Positions 12,268 to 22,139 of a stretch of 64,000 nt of DNA are shown here, in pieces (within the stretch, counting starts at the first letter, position 1; the number at the start of each line of letters is the position of its first letter). Source of the stretch: Ornithodoros turicata (Eukaryota; Arthropoda; Arachnida; Ixodida; Argasidae). Position numbers and translations under genes: made by a program. Under the pieces are notes generated by a model, which was not told the origin of the DNA, searched no databases, and worked only from the letters and a program-made list of their open reading frames with translations. The stretch lies in contig NC_088202.1 in the NCBI RefSeq assembly GCF_037126465.1, positions 86,160,160 through 86,224,159 on the forward strand, in the 5' to 3' direction.

Positions 12268-13234
12268 TGGAGAAGAAGAAAAATAAGTTAGAGACACATT
12301 GTTTCGCGCCCCGTTGCAAGACTGGCTACCCGGGTAGCTTTCTGTCAAGCTTAAAACAGCTGTGGGCTTAAGGGTCACCATTGCCAGCACGATATCCCTG
12401 ATGGACTACATAACAAGGCACGTCGGGTATAAGTTCATCGTGACATCACGAAGTCAAGGTCCGCTTGACAACGTTTTTGGCATCGTGAGGCAATCCTCAG
12501 GCTGTCCCATCCAACACCACAACAGTTTTTGATAACTGTTTCTTGCCTTAGCTTTTATAGTATGGCAAAATCTGTTGCAAATGGAAATGCGGAGCCTGGT
12601 GTGTTAGATGCTCTGCTCAGTACAAACGGCATAGAGGAATACAAATGCGCAAAGCAGACTCTGATAGACAAGTTCATTGGAGATGGTGACCTCAGCAGCG
12701 CCGAACTTGTAATTGAAAAGTCAACAGACCATGTCGCATATGTATCCTCAAGAAGCGACCAGAGGCTAATTTTTTATATAGAGCTCTGGCTATGTTGCCA
12801 GAAAATTCCTGTCTAAATCAAAGTGTGACATGTGTAGAAAGTTGTTGCTTAGTGACAAGAATGATGTACAGTACCTGCAGGCAGCTCAGCTGACTCAGCT
12901 GCAAGATAAGGGGGGCCTGTTGTATCCATCAGGCTTTATGCTTAGGTTCGTGGAAAATTTGGAAAACGTGTTTACCATCAGCTGCTTCAGTACGCAGGAA
13001 CTTCACCATGAAAGCATTATGGACGTCATTGCACTTCTTCATAGAACTCGACAGGATGCCATTGGTTGCACTGAACATAGCAAGCAACTGAATGCTGAAG
13101 TTATGGTATTTTATGTCACCACTAGGCTTCATTTTGTTAAGTCGCTGAATCGAGCCAAAGCACAGAAACGCGACTGTGCAAAATATCCGAAGCTCAGTCG
13201 CTGCACAAAACTTGTCATTTTTACCTGCCAGTAA
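12268..13234 (+). pseudogene. P-element transposase, internally deleted (THAP start joined to C-terminal part)
   Basis: P elements encode a THAP-zinc-finger, GTP-using transposase for cut-and-paste movement. An ATG at 12268 opens a short frame with CFAPRCKTGY, the first Cys pair of a THAP finger, which stops after 35 codons. About 20 bases on, another frame gives GLRVTIASTISLMDYI and TSRSQGPLDNVFGIVRQSSG, then, after a one-base slip near 12528, ITVSCLSFYSMAKS, and after another break near 12816, CDMCRKLLL, DKGGLLYPSGF and FVENLENVF. These are the conserved C-terminal blocks of P-type transposases. The central RNase H-like catalytic and GTP-binding part is absent. This resembles, in architecture only, the deleted P derivatives known from Drosophila (such as KP). 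With a stop and frameshifts it is probably not translated as one protein. Confidence 0.8.
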
Positions 13235-13678
13235 TTAATTTTGTTCTTTACATTATGTGCATCCAATGTTGCATTTAATTGCAGTTTCATTGTTTTTTTA
13301 TATATTCGTACTCTGTGGTCGTTATAATCTTGTGTCTTGTACTTATCAGCCAACTTTACATCGTCATAGCCTGCGATCATTCCATAACTGAAAGCTGTCT
13401 CCTAAACCTGTCTCCCTCATTGCGTGTGCTTCCTGTTTTATGTGGCATATGCCGGTAGAACTGTGTCGTGTAGTAAAAGTTTTTGAAAGAGGTAACAAGG
13501 AATAATTCACAGAGAGACACGCACACACAAATAACAATCATAGGAAGTGCGATAACCCAATACGCCGGCGCCAGTTTCTGCTCGGGGTAACTACGCCAGC
13601 GCCCCACAGCGGCATCCGCCTCAAGAGCCTCACAGAGGGAGCGTCGCATTTTCCACTACAATCTTCTAGGGCACTGTA

Positions 13679-14227
13679 CCTGGGGCACCTGGGGTCGATT
13701 CGATTGCGCAGGGCGCTCCTTGTTCGCCTTTCCCAGTTTGCCAGGTGGCGCTTGCATCTTTCAGCGATGTGGAGTCCAAGGCTGCGTTCCAATTGGTTCC
13801 AATACCCCGGTTACTCGGCTGCCTAGCAGTCTAGTCTGCGCGCTATCTCTTTTAGCATGGAGGAAGGAAACACAGGAGCAGGAGCGGCCGTTTCGAACAG
13901 ATTTCCGTGGGACCCCTCTGGCGGTCGCTCCTGTCAAAACCGCCATTACTTCCTGTCCACCACGTGATCCTCTCTAAAGTTTCGATTTAGCAACGCTTTG
14001 TTGCTCGTGCTCCTTTCTGTGCTTTTATGCCTTTCCAAAGTCATTTACTCTTAAAATGTGAGCACCATTGCGGAAACAACGTTTTGTTAACGTGTTCTTA
14101 CCGCGGTTGCGGCTGCCGTTCAACAGAAATCAGCTCTGTCACGGGAATAACATTTCATTGGTAAGTACGTACTGGATCGGTTGTTTCGTACTCTTGTCTG
14201 TGAGAGTCATCTTGAATCGTTCCCTTA
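13679..14227. repeat. 549-bp exact direct repeat, right copy
   Basis: Second copy of 11481-12029, same strand, no difference seen. The start-to-start distance is 2198 bp. The sequence after this copy (acaaacggacgctg) differs from that after the left copy (agagcggaaccgg), so this is not a simple tandem duplication of a 2.2-kb unit. Confidence 0.95.
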
Positions 14228-15212
14228 CAAACGGACGCTGTGCTACAGCTTAAGATTCATTTGATTTCCTCCATTGTTGTACCAGTTTGATTACTCGCAT
14301 GCTTTACCACTTCAGCAACAAACACACTAAACGTGGCCATCTTCACACAAAGGTCGCTGCCACGAATGATGTTTCTGGTCCTACGTGCTTGTCCTGCTGA
14401 CCGTGACCGGTATTGCAGTAGAAGGGTAAACCGAGCAAACTTCCGAACACACACAAATAAAACTGGACGCGCGGCGTTCATCACAATGAAGATATCTGAA
14501 CCGCAAGACAATCACGACTCCCGTCGTCTGCTTTGGCAGCTGGCCTGCGCATGCTCTTGGGGTCACGTGAGCGGTCACATGGTAGACAGGAGCATCCCAG
14601 AATTCAGTGCGAAGCTGGCACGCCCGTCTCAATGTCTCAATGGCAAAAAGTTGGAAGGGCCGCTCCTGTGTTTCCTTCCTCCATGTCTTTTAGCGGTCTA
14701 ACCGGAAGCGCCGCCATGTTAAGTCTCGTTCCAAATCTCGCCAAGTCCGCTATTCAGTCGGCTACCGCCTAGTGCTTCCTATATTAACTCTAAGCGCATT
14801 CTTTTCACTTGCACTGGACTGCACTACTTTGGACTCCACGCAAGACGGGTTTTCGGGAGCTGCACTTTCCAGCTGAAACAAACTTTATTAGTAGTGCCTT
14901 TCTTTTCAAAAGGAAAGTGCAGCACGCAAATAACCCCGTTCAGATCTGGTGCAGGAGGTACAAGCGAAAAGAATGCACCTTCTATGTAGTGCGCGTCGAT
15001 GCAGTCTAGTTATACGCCTGACCATCTCACAGCCGGGATGGAGACGCGCGTTGACGGTACCAGCGTACCCGCTGTTTCTGCTGGCTTTAAATGTAAAGTT
15101 GCACATAGTGGTATCTTTTTAAAACTGCGTAGAGAGTTGCAACACATGTTTAGTTGTGAGGGTGACAGTTTATGCACGATGTCCTACAAACTTAGCGCAT
15201 TACAGTCCTGCT
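14228..15212. other. No gene recognised; contains inverted segments
   Basis: At 14658-14687 ggccgctcctgtgtttcctt is the reverse complement of part of the 549-bp repeat. At about 14797-14985 paired segments (gctgcactttcc against ggaaagtgcagc; gcattcttttcacttg against a caagcgaaaagaatgc counterpart) form an imperfect hairpin. No protein motif is seen. Confidence 0.5.
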
Positions 15213-15676
15213 GCGCTTGCGCCCACGACCTACTAGATTATAACGACCACGTCACAATCAGAAAAGCCTATGAGGAGCCTGTCCGCACGATCCGCCAGGG
15301 GCGCTACTGATCGGCAAAACACGATTGGACGATGGAAATTTGAATTCTGAACACGCAGAAGCGTGTGTACGACCACGGCCACTCGATCCTCGCTCGGGAT
15401 CGAGCGGCCGTGGTACGACTACCGTAGCAGACGACAGCGATAGCGCTTATGAAAACGCGTAGAATGATGATGATAATCAACTTCAGAATGAAACATCTGT
15501 GGAACGTCCACCGCTTGTACAGAAATACTAAGGTAAGCTGAAGTACAAAGTATTGTAGAAGTTGAGGAAGCAAATAACTGGGACGATGAGAAGCGCCACC
15601 TCTACTTCCAAATATGCGGCGCATAGAAGGGGTGCGCCTGACATGGTCGTTATAATCTAGTAGGTCGTGCTTGCGC
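15213..15676. repeat. Inverted-repeat element with central hairpin
   Basis: A roughly 35-bp arm at 15217-15253 (cacgacctactagattataa, then cgaccacgtc) recurs inverted at 15640-15676. Near the middle, 15369-15417, ccacggccactcgatcc pairs with gggatcgagcggccgtgg. The left part to about 15300 and the right part also contain unrelated sequence. It is probably a decayed fold-back or MITE. Confidence 0.6.
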
Positions 15677-16684
15677 CGTACGCATTTCTTGCGTGAGCAA
15701 CGAGATGGCGCCACAGGCGCCTCGGCTAGGCAAGTCTGTTCCAATAGTGACAAGCAAAGGGGTCTACTCAGCTGCCTAGTCAGGCGGCTTCGCGGGCACG
15801 AGGTATTGGAACGCAGCCCGTATCTACTCAAAATATAGCCAGGGCACCAATCGGCATAAATCTAATACCATCATATTACCGGCCATAATCTAATACCATC
15901 ACCAATACCATCATAGCGCCGATTAGGCCCCTGTTGTACAGCTGCCCTGTTGTACAGTTCCGCTGTACTGCGATGGCATCTCTACCACGATGATCCCTAC
16001 GAAAGATAAGAAAGCCGGGTAGCAATACCATTGTATTGTAAACTCTTCTAACAGCTCGAAGAACACGAGAGGTCGGATCCCTGCAGTAAAATTTTACCGT
16101 TTCCCAGGCACAGCGTAGGAGAAAGGCAAGCGAGAAGCGATGATGAGAGCAGCATATCCCGCTTGGTTTTTCCATTTGATTTTTACCGTTGCTGTGGTTT
16201 GTTGGTGCACGAACTGTCGTCAGTTTTATTCACGTAGCAGCAAACAGCTGCAGCACGCTTGCATTTTCCAGTTGTGCCAGCTTTACAGTTGCAACTGGCG
16301 GAACGCACTGTACGAGGGGCTGTGAGGGGACCACAGACACGTCTGTGGTGAGCTGATGTGAACAAAATAAAGAAAAAAAATGTGTTCCCCCACGAATTTT
16401 TTGCGGACGATCTATCGAACGGATTTTTTTCTGAAAACGGCTACGGTATCAGGTGACCAAAGGGACCAGATGTTCTCATTGGGACAACTTCATAGCTTTT
16501 ATAATTAAAAGTTAGTTATTGGAAGTTAATTAGGACATTGCCTTAGGAGTTTGCTGGTGCCCTCTTAAGGAGTGCCCTTCAGCATATGTTATATTGCAAC
16601 TGACTTCATCTCGAAAAAGTGATATTTAAAAAAAATGTTCGCATTTAGCTGGGACACCCTGTATATATATGTATATATGTATGT
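15677..16684. other. No gene; one mariner-type terminus
   Basis: At about 16650-16668 tgggacaccctgtatatata has the form of a right end of a Tc1/mariner-like MITE (inverted CAGGGTGTCCCA with TA flanks). I cannot find the matching left end. The 15790 region reads tattggaacgcagcc, an inverted match to ggctgcgttccaat inside the 549-bp repeat. Confidence 0.4.
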
Positions 16685-16966
16685 AATGAGTGCAAGGCCC
16701 AATATATCGGTCAAACAGCTACATCCTTCCGAATTCGATTCAACAACCACAGGTCCGACGTATCAAAGAAACCTAATCTGCCAGTGTCTCGACATTTTAG
16801 TAAACCCGGCCACTCAATTAACGACATAGCCATTTTCGTTCTGCAATCGGGTTTTCCATCCCAACGCCTTAGAGAACAAAGAGAATCGTTCCTGATCTAC
16901 AAATTTAAAAGCCAGATCAACGAGGACCCCGGCGTCCTCTCAACAGTTCGCAACCTAAATTCCTAA
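16685..16966 (+). pseudogene. Penelope-like element GIY-YIG endonuclease, C-terminal fragment
   Basis: One open frame encodes NECKAQYIGQTATSFRIRFN and continues with HRSDVSKKPNLPVSRHF, then REQRESFLIYKF, to a TAA. QYIGQT is the YIG half of the GIY-YIG motif; the Arg and Glu expected downstream are present. GIY-YIG fused to a telomerase-like RT is the hallmark of EN-positive Penelope-like elements. The RT and the GIY half are missing (5' truncation is usual for these elements), and a TA-rich tract precedes it. It belongs to a different family from the element at 58589-60941. The likely 3' UTR runs to about 17280. Confidence 0.85.
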
Positions 16967-17180
16967 TTCTCTCAGAATACATACACTCTTTTGTATCTCT
17001 TTCAGACTCCCCGGTTGGTCACCCCAGGAAATCATTGCCCTCCGGCGAAGAACTTGACTGCCTATGATTCATTGTACCCCTTTACCTTTGTTTGACAAAG
17101 CACGTGTGCTGCCCTCTCTCCTTGTACATATTCCCCTCTCATTCTTTGCAATTGTCTTGCGTCACCATAGTATCCCATTC

Positions 17181-17216
17181 CTGTTGAAGACAGCGCTGCT
17201 GTCGAAACGTCGAATA
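17181..17216 (+). ncRNA. Hammerhead-ribozyme-like motif in Penelope-like 3' region
   Basis: CTGTTGA, then GACAGC-GCT-GCTGTC forming a six-pair stem, then GAAAC and GTC. This is the order of a hammerhead core (CTGATGA, stem II, GAAA). One core base departs from consensus (CTGTTGA for CTGATGA), so activity is doubtful. Hammerhead motifs are an established feature of Penelope-like elements. A polyadenylation-like AATAAA follows at 17233. Confidence 0.45.
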
Positions 17217-17352
17217 CCCCCTCTTAGTTTTTAATAAAGTCCCCCTTTTATTCCTTATCCTGTAAAAGCACCGTCTCCACTTCTGATCTTTATTGAATAC
17301 CTTTATTTTTCGTGGTCAACCGCATTCGTTTATTTCAACTTATATATATATA

Positions 17353-17752
17353 TATAGGGTGGGTGCTCTAAAAGGTCAGTCACATTTTTGTGCAAGACGT
17401 GACACCTCCTTGACGCGATACCTCCCTGACGCACAGATTATCTCTGCCTCAGAGTAAAGAATTTATGCCAGCGAAACCTACGAATAAATTGTGGTTACCA
17501 AGCACTGTGTAACAAAATAAATACGACCACGCAAACTTTCGCACGCAAACTTTCCATCGATAGGAAATACATGAAGACTAAAGTTTGCGTGGTCGTATAT
17601 TTATTTTGTTACGCAGTGTCTGATAACCAGGATTTTTTCGTAGGTTTCTCTTGCATCAATTATTCACTGTGTGGCAGCAGAAGTGTGTCTGTGAAGTATG
17701 TATAGCGTCAAACGCGAAAATGTGACTGACATTTTAGAGCACCCACCCTATA
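17353..17752. mobile_element. Palindromic MITE with long inverted arms, TA-flanked
   Basis: Left end tagggtgggtgctctaaaa and the right end ttttagagcacccacccta are perfect complements. The arms continue inward, with gtcagtcacattt against aaatgtgactgac, and with the centre carrying acgaccacgcaaactttc against a tttgcgtggtcgta counterpart. Most of the 400 bp is therefore a fold-back. A TATA run at the left edge and TATA at the right suggest a TA target duplication, as for Tc1/mariner-type MITEs. It has no coding capacity. Confidence 0.85.
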
Positions 17753-17851
17753 GGTTGTTGTGTGATTCATTCACTCACGCTGCCACTTATCTGAATGCTG
17801 TTGCAGGAACTTGCTAAATTTAGCTTGAGCTGTGACGCTTGACCCTAAGGA

Positions 17852-18620
17852 CCATGGGCGTACCGACAGGGGGGCAAGGGGGTGTGTCCTCCTCCGGAGC
17901 TGGAATGTCACTTGTGAAAACTGTGGCTCTTTAGACATAGGTATCGTCATGATTATTATCTGATGTCATATAATATGAACCCCTGAATAAAGATGAGAGC
18001 GGGTGCGGGTATACCCGCGGGTACCCACGCAAGATTGTTCTTCGCGGGTACACATTTCTGTGTCATCGCGGGTTGCGGGTAAGCTGCGGGTAGACCCGCA
18101 TTGCCTCCGCGGATTACGCGGGTATACCCGTGATACCCGCAGGCGCAAAACCAGCCCGCCGGCTTTTGGTGCACGACCCCATTCATTGCGAACATTTGGC
18201 CCAAAACACTTTCCAAGTGTTTGCCGCATGGGGCTAATTTTAGCTATCTTTCGACAACACGGCTGGTACACTTCGCGTTAGTATATGCTAGCAACCAAGT
18301 CAGCAGTCGCCACAGCGTCTGGCGCATCAATAAATCATTTCGTGCTGGGAGGATCATGTGGGATAACTGAAACCTGCCACGCATTGGGTGCGAGTACATC
18401 TGCGGGCATGCGGGTACGCGTAGAGATGTGCAGGTGCGGATGTGGGTTACAGCAATGACATTGCTGCGGGTGCAGACGCGGATACCGGTCGTGCTGCCGT
18501 GCGGTTGCGGGTATGAATTTTCATACCCGCACTCATTCCGCACAGTCCGGAGCGCCCATTTCCAAGAAAAGAGGGGGCGCACGCTTCCCCCCCTGGAAAA
18601 AATCCTGGGAACGCCCATGC
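17852..18620. repeat. GCGGGT-rich repeat bounded by catgggcgt ends
   Basis: Begins catgggcgtaccgacagggg and ends cctgggaacgcccatg, short inverted ends. The interior is dominated by diverged GCGGGT units on both strands (18000-18140 and 18390-18540). ORFs crossing it are biased products of this composition. A related left end recurs at about 20010-20050. Confidence 0.6.
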
Positions 18621-19399
18621 TGTGGACTGAGTCGAAAATCACAAGCGCCGGAGGCGTTTGCCATGTGCGCGTGAATGAACGTGCAGTACGTAGAGAAGAG
18701 CGCCGCGCTCTAACGTAATACGGATATACGACTTACTAAATGTTTTGTTTACCGATCACGCCCACTTTGATGGAAATGATTTGAGGTAATGTTACTTACG
18801 TTCAAAGTCACGTTGTAGCTGACACTGTCTAACGCTTACGAGGTACCTTTCCCCTGGATTAGCGTCACGTCGCCGTCAATTTGTTCTAATTCGTAGACAT
18901 GCTTAATTAGCGTCTCTCCCTTAAGCAAGTTCGAGTCCCTAAATAATTCACTCAGTGATTTTATTTCAAGGATCCGACAGTACAGACGCAGCATGATTCC
19001 GAAACTGATCGGTTTGCGCCGGTGCGCGACCGAGTTGTGCGCTTTCGGCCATATGTGGCGCTGAAGGACATGGTTCAGAGCTCCCCCAAACGTCGTGCAA
19101 CAGGCCTTAGCTAAGCGAAAGAGCGCATTGGTACGCCGCTCTGCTCAAGAAATATGTAAACCGAAACCAATTAATTAAGTAGGAGACAAATAAGGTCGGT
19201 TGGCACATGACAACAGCGAAGACGACGGAAAAATAGATATGTTTTTTTGTCGTCTTCGCTGTTAGCAATTAATTGCTCTAGAGAATCACTAGTCGATAGG
19301 TTTTTTTTTTCTGGAACATTTTTCGCTTGAAGGTTACGATCGGTGAAACAGAGGTTCAGAAAGCGTCCGAAATAAGATTTAAAAGTTAGGGGTTTTATT
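18621..19399. other. No gene; short perfect hairpin at 19212-19263
   Basis: aacagcgaagacgac (19212-19226) pairs exactly with gtcgtcttcgctgtt (19249-19263) around a T-rich loop. Otherwise I see nothing recognisable. Confidence 0.5.
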
Positions 19400-19684
19400 T
19401 AATAAACCCCTACCCGACAAACGTCATCATGACGCTGGTAGACAGACCGAAACCAAAACAGATCGCAAGGGGAGAGCTGGGTTCCAAGAATGGGCAATTG
19501 TTCGCTGAAAGAAAAGTAGGACCGAAGGTCGCGTTCCTTTCAGAGACCATCGTAATCCCCTCAGGACGGTGGCTTTCGGACGCGACCTTCGCCAATAGCT
19601 TTGAACGTAGTTCAACTCTACCAAACTCGTGGCTCTGTCGAACATTATGACGTCGTTTGTTTACAAACAGGTTGAGGTCTATTG
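19400..19684 (-). mobile_element. MITE family Y, copy 1
   Basis: Reverse-complement copy of the element at 27765-28072. Ends are aataaacccctacccgac and ggtctattg. Shared interior blocks include gaccgaaggtcgcg and atgacgtc segments. It has no coding capacity. Confidence 0.7.
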
Positions 19685-19737
19685 ATGAGCGTATGTAAAT
19701 AAGCCGCTCACGATGAAAGATGAAAGTCACTGAAAAC

Positions 19738-19813
19738 GTTAGCCAGCTGTAGGACTCGAACCCACATCTTCTGGATTACCGGTCCAGGGCTCTACCAATT
19801 GAGCTAAGCTAAC
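19738..19813 (-). repeat. tRNA-like unit (A and B boxes), flanked by inverted 26-bp segments
   Basis: On the minus strand it folds as a tRNA: 7-bp acceptor GTTAGCT/AGCTGGC (two G-U pairs), a D arm with TAGCTCAATTGGTAGAGC (A box), a CTGGA/TCCAG anticodon stem and a T arm with GGGTTCGAGTCC (B box). The loop is CCGGTAA, giving GGT at 34-36 but C instead of T at position 33, which is abnormal. Both sides carry the same segment inverted, cgatgaaagatgaaagtcac and gtgactttcatctttcatcg. Related copies are at 48985-49060, 49320-49348 and 49519-49594. I take it as a SINE or satellite head rather than a working tRNA gene. Confidence 0.75.
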
Positions 19814-22139
19814 CTTTTCAGTGACTTTCATCTTTCATCGTTAATTTCTTAGGCAATTTGAGGCTTTGTGTGTATTTGTCCCTTCCACGTTGTTCCAGCC
19901 TCAGAACATCAGCATCAGTTCTCTCATGTTAAGCCGCTCACGCCCAGTTCTTGGCCGTTGTTTGAGGGATGATCACCGAAAAGAAAGCTTTTCGAAAGCG
20001 CCACCTGGTCATGGGCGTACCGATGGGGAGGAGGCAAAGGGGCCGTTGTGTTCTGAACAGGTTCTGATGTTCTGAAACATGTCGTATGTATTTTACGGCG
20101 ACGTCACGAATGTGAAAAAAAAATAAAAAATAAAAAACACACACACATTTTTCTTGTCCCTTTTGAACAGGTTTTTATTAAACTTCTAAAGCCATTGTGA
20201 CAACAATTTCTCATTTAATTTTTCTTGAAATATTTCAGGAATCGATAGACACCAAATTTATATGTCTACCGCTTTTCGTTCTCATAAAAAAAACATGAAA
20301 TGAAATATGAGTACACATACACACCGGTTGAAAGCCCAGGCAACCATGTCACTCTGTGTCGCCATCTGGTGTAGCAGGGGAAAAAACGCGCGGAACATTT
20401 TGACCGCATCCATCCGCCGAGCAAGAGGTGCACATGCGCAGCGTAGTGCTGGCTCGTATGGGCGGTGTGGGGGTGCGGATAATATCATGCTGGTTCCTGC
20501 ATCCTCTTTCTCTCCCTCTCCTCTTTACTTTCGTGGCCCACTGACTTCGGTCATGGCCTTGGAGGCCAGTACAAAAGGTTGCTTAGCTGCTCGTAAAGGG
20601 ATTATCCTATGCGCCTGCAAAGTAGTGGGCCGTGTAATGTAAAGAGAAAGCACAGTGAGACCAACAACCCTCTTCTTTTTTCTCTCTCGCTCTGTCTCTC
20701 TCTCCGCGCATGGTGCGCGTATAGAGAAGTGAGACGAGTTTATTAGCTTCACGTGAAACGTCAGTTTGCCTGATTTTGCCGGTTCGTGTTTGTGCGGACT
20801 CAGTCAACTGTTTGAACTGTCTCATAAGGCTAACGAGAATCTCTCGTATTTCCGGTTAGTGCAAGCCGGGCTTTACAGCCATTCCAGTAACGTTCAACAG
20901 GACTGTCCTGTAATGTTCGATAATGCTGAAACAATGCTTGGAAATTCTACTGTCGCCTCCCATAATAATAATTTGCCGTTTTCTTTTCCCTAAAAGTGCA
21001 CGCCTCAGTCAGTTCCGAACTTCTGAAGTTCTCGTTAGGACCTCGATATTCCCGGTTGCGAAATCCCCGATCTCGAAATTCACAGGGTACAGGAAAAAGT
21101 GGTCCCTGAAAAAATGGTCCCTGGTTGTTTGGACGAAAAAAAAAAAAAAGGTCCCGCAAGCACCTGCGCTGCCAACAATGTAGGGGCGAAGTTGCAGACA
21201 CCCGATGCAGTACATAACAGCCGACAAAGTGTTATCATTCGGTCTCCTGATTTGAAATTCCATTCAATGAGCAACATAAAATCGATATAATCCGCTGCAC
21301 TAGTTCGCTAGCGATATCATTCATGGGATGCTAGTATGTCTCTACTGTTGGTCAGACATAGGTTTTACAGTTGTCCCCTGCATCTTTTCTGTGTCGATGT
21401 TTATGTGCAACAAAAGCTGTACACCAGCTTATTCAATTGTTTCATTGTGCTTATAACTCCGCTTCTGCTGAAGATACGGTTCATCGACATAGAAAGTATT
21501 AGAGAACAACTGCAACAACAGCCAAACAGCCGCTATCACGTTAACGGGACCAACAACAGCAAAAAACTATATAGGAAAATACTAGTATCCCGGTTGAGTT
21601 GGGAACTACGTCCGACGACATCCACGTTCAGCGAGCGTGAAGTCAGAGCCTCAGAAAAGTGCACATATGCATTTCATTCCATTGGTATGAACATAGAAGG
21701 TAATGTGTCATTCTGCTCCGTATTCTGTAGTTCTTCCTTTTATAAAAGAACGCAGCTACCATTTTCCCAACATATCTGCCAGAAATACGTAGAAGGTAGC
21801 AGGACCTTGGAGTCAGTCTTGGACCCAGTGAGAATCACCCCGTGTCATAGTCAATATCTATTTATTGTTGGAGAATCGCTTCCTAATTTTGCCCCGTTGT
21901 CTGTACTCAGCAAACTAAAATAGAGAGAGAGGGACAGAAAGAATAGATGCAATCCGCACAATGCAAGCGGTGCAACAGGTGCAACCGCATTTATGTTCCT
22001 TGTTCAATGGTTTGACTGTTCATTAACATGAATGTTAGTTTAAAAAATCCTGTCTCCCAATTTAAACAAATAATGTGGGCGAATGATAACACTTGATCGG
22101 CTGTGATCCACTTCCTCAGCTGTTCACAACGGCGCTCCT
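19814..22139. other. No gene recognised
   Basis: 19825-19930 matches the body that follows the tRNA-like units at 49600-49700 (ttaatttcttaggcaa and cctcagaacatcag). 20010-20050 repeats the catgggcgtaccgat end seen at 17852. An ORF of 195 codons at 21336-21923 has no motif or repeat support. The rest is low-complexity or unassigned. Confidence 0.4.

Noticed and set aside
11481..14227. LTR retrotransposon with 549-bp LTRs
   Set aside because: No TG...CA ends, primer site, purine tract or Gag-Pol between the copies; the interior is a P-element remnant.
15304..15831. 175-codon minus-strand ORF
   Set aside because: Runs over an inverted repeat and a hairpin; no recognisable motif.
19738..19813. 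Functional tRNA gene
   Set aside because: C at position 33, variable anticodon among copies, inverted flanks and repeated body point to a repeat head.
21336..21923. 195-codon ORF as a possible gene
   Set aside because: Longest motif-free ORF outside repeats, but no splice, domain or repeat support. Left unassigned.
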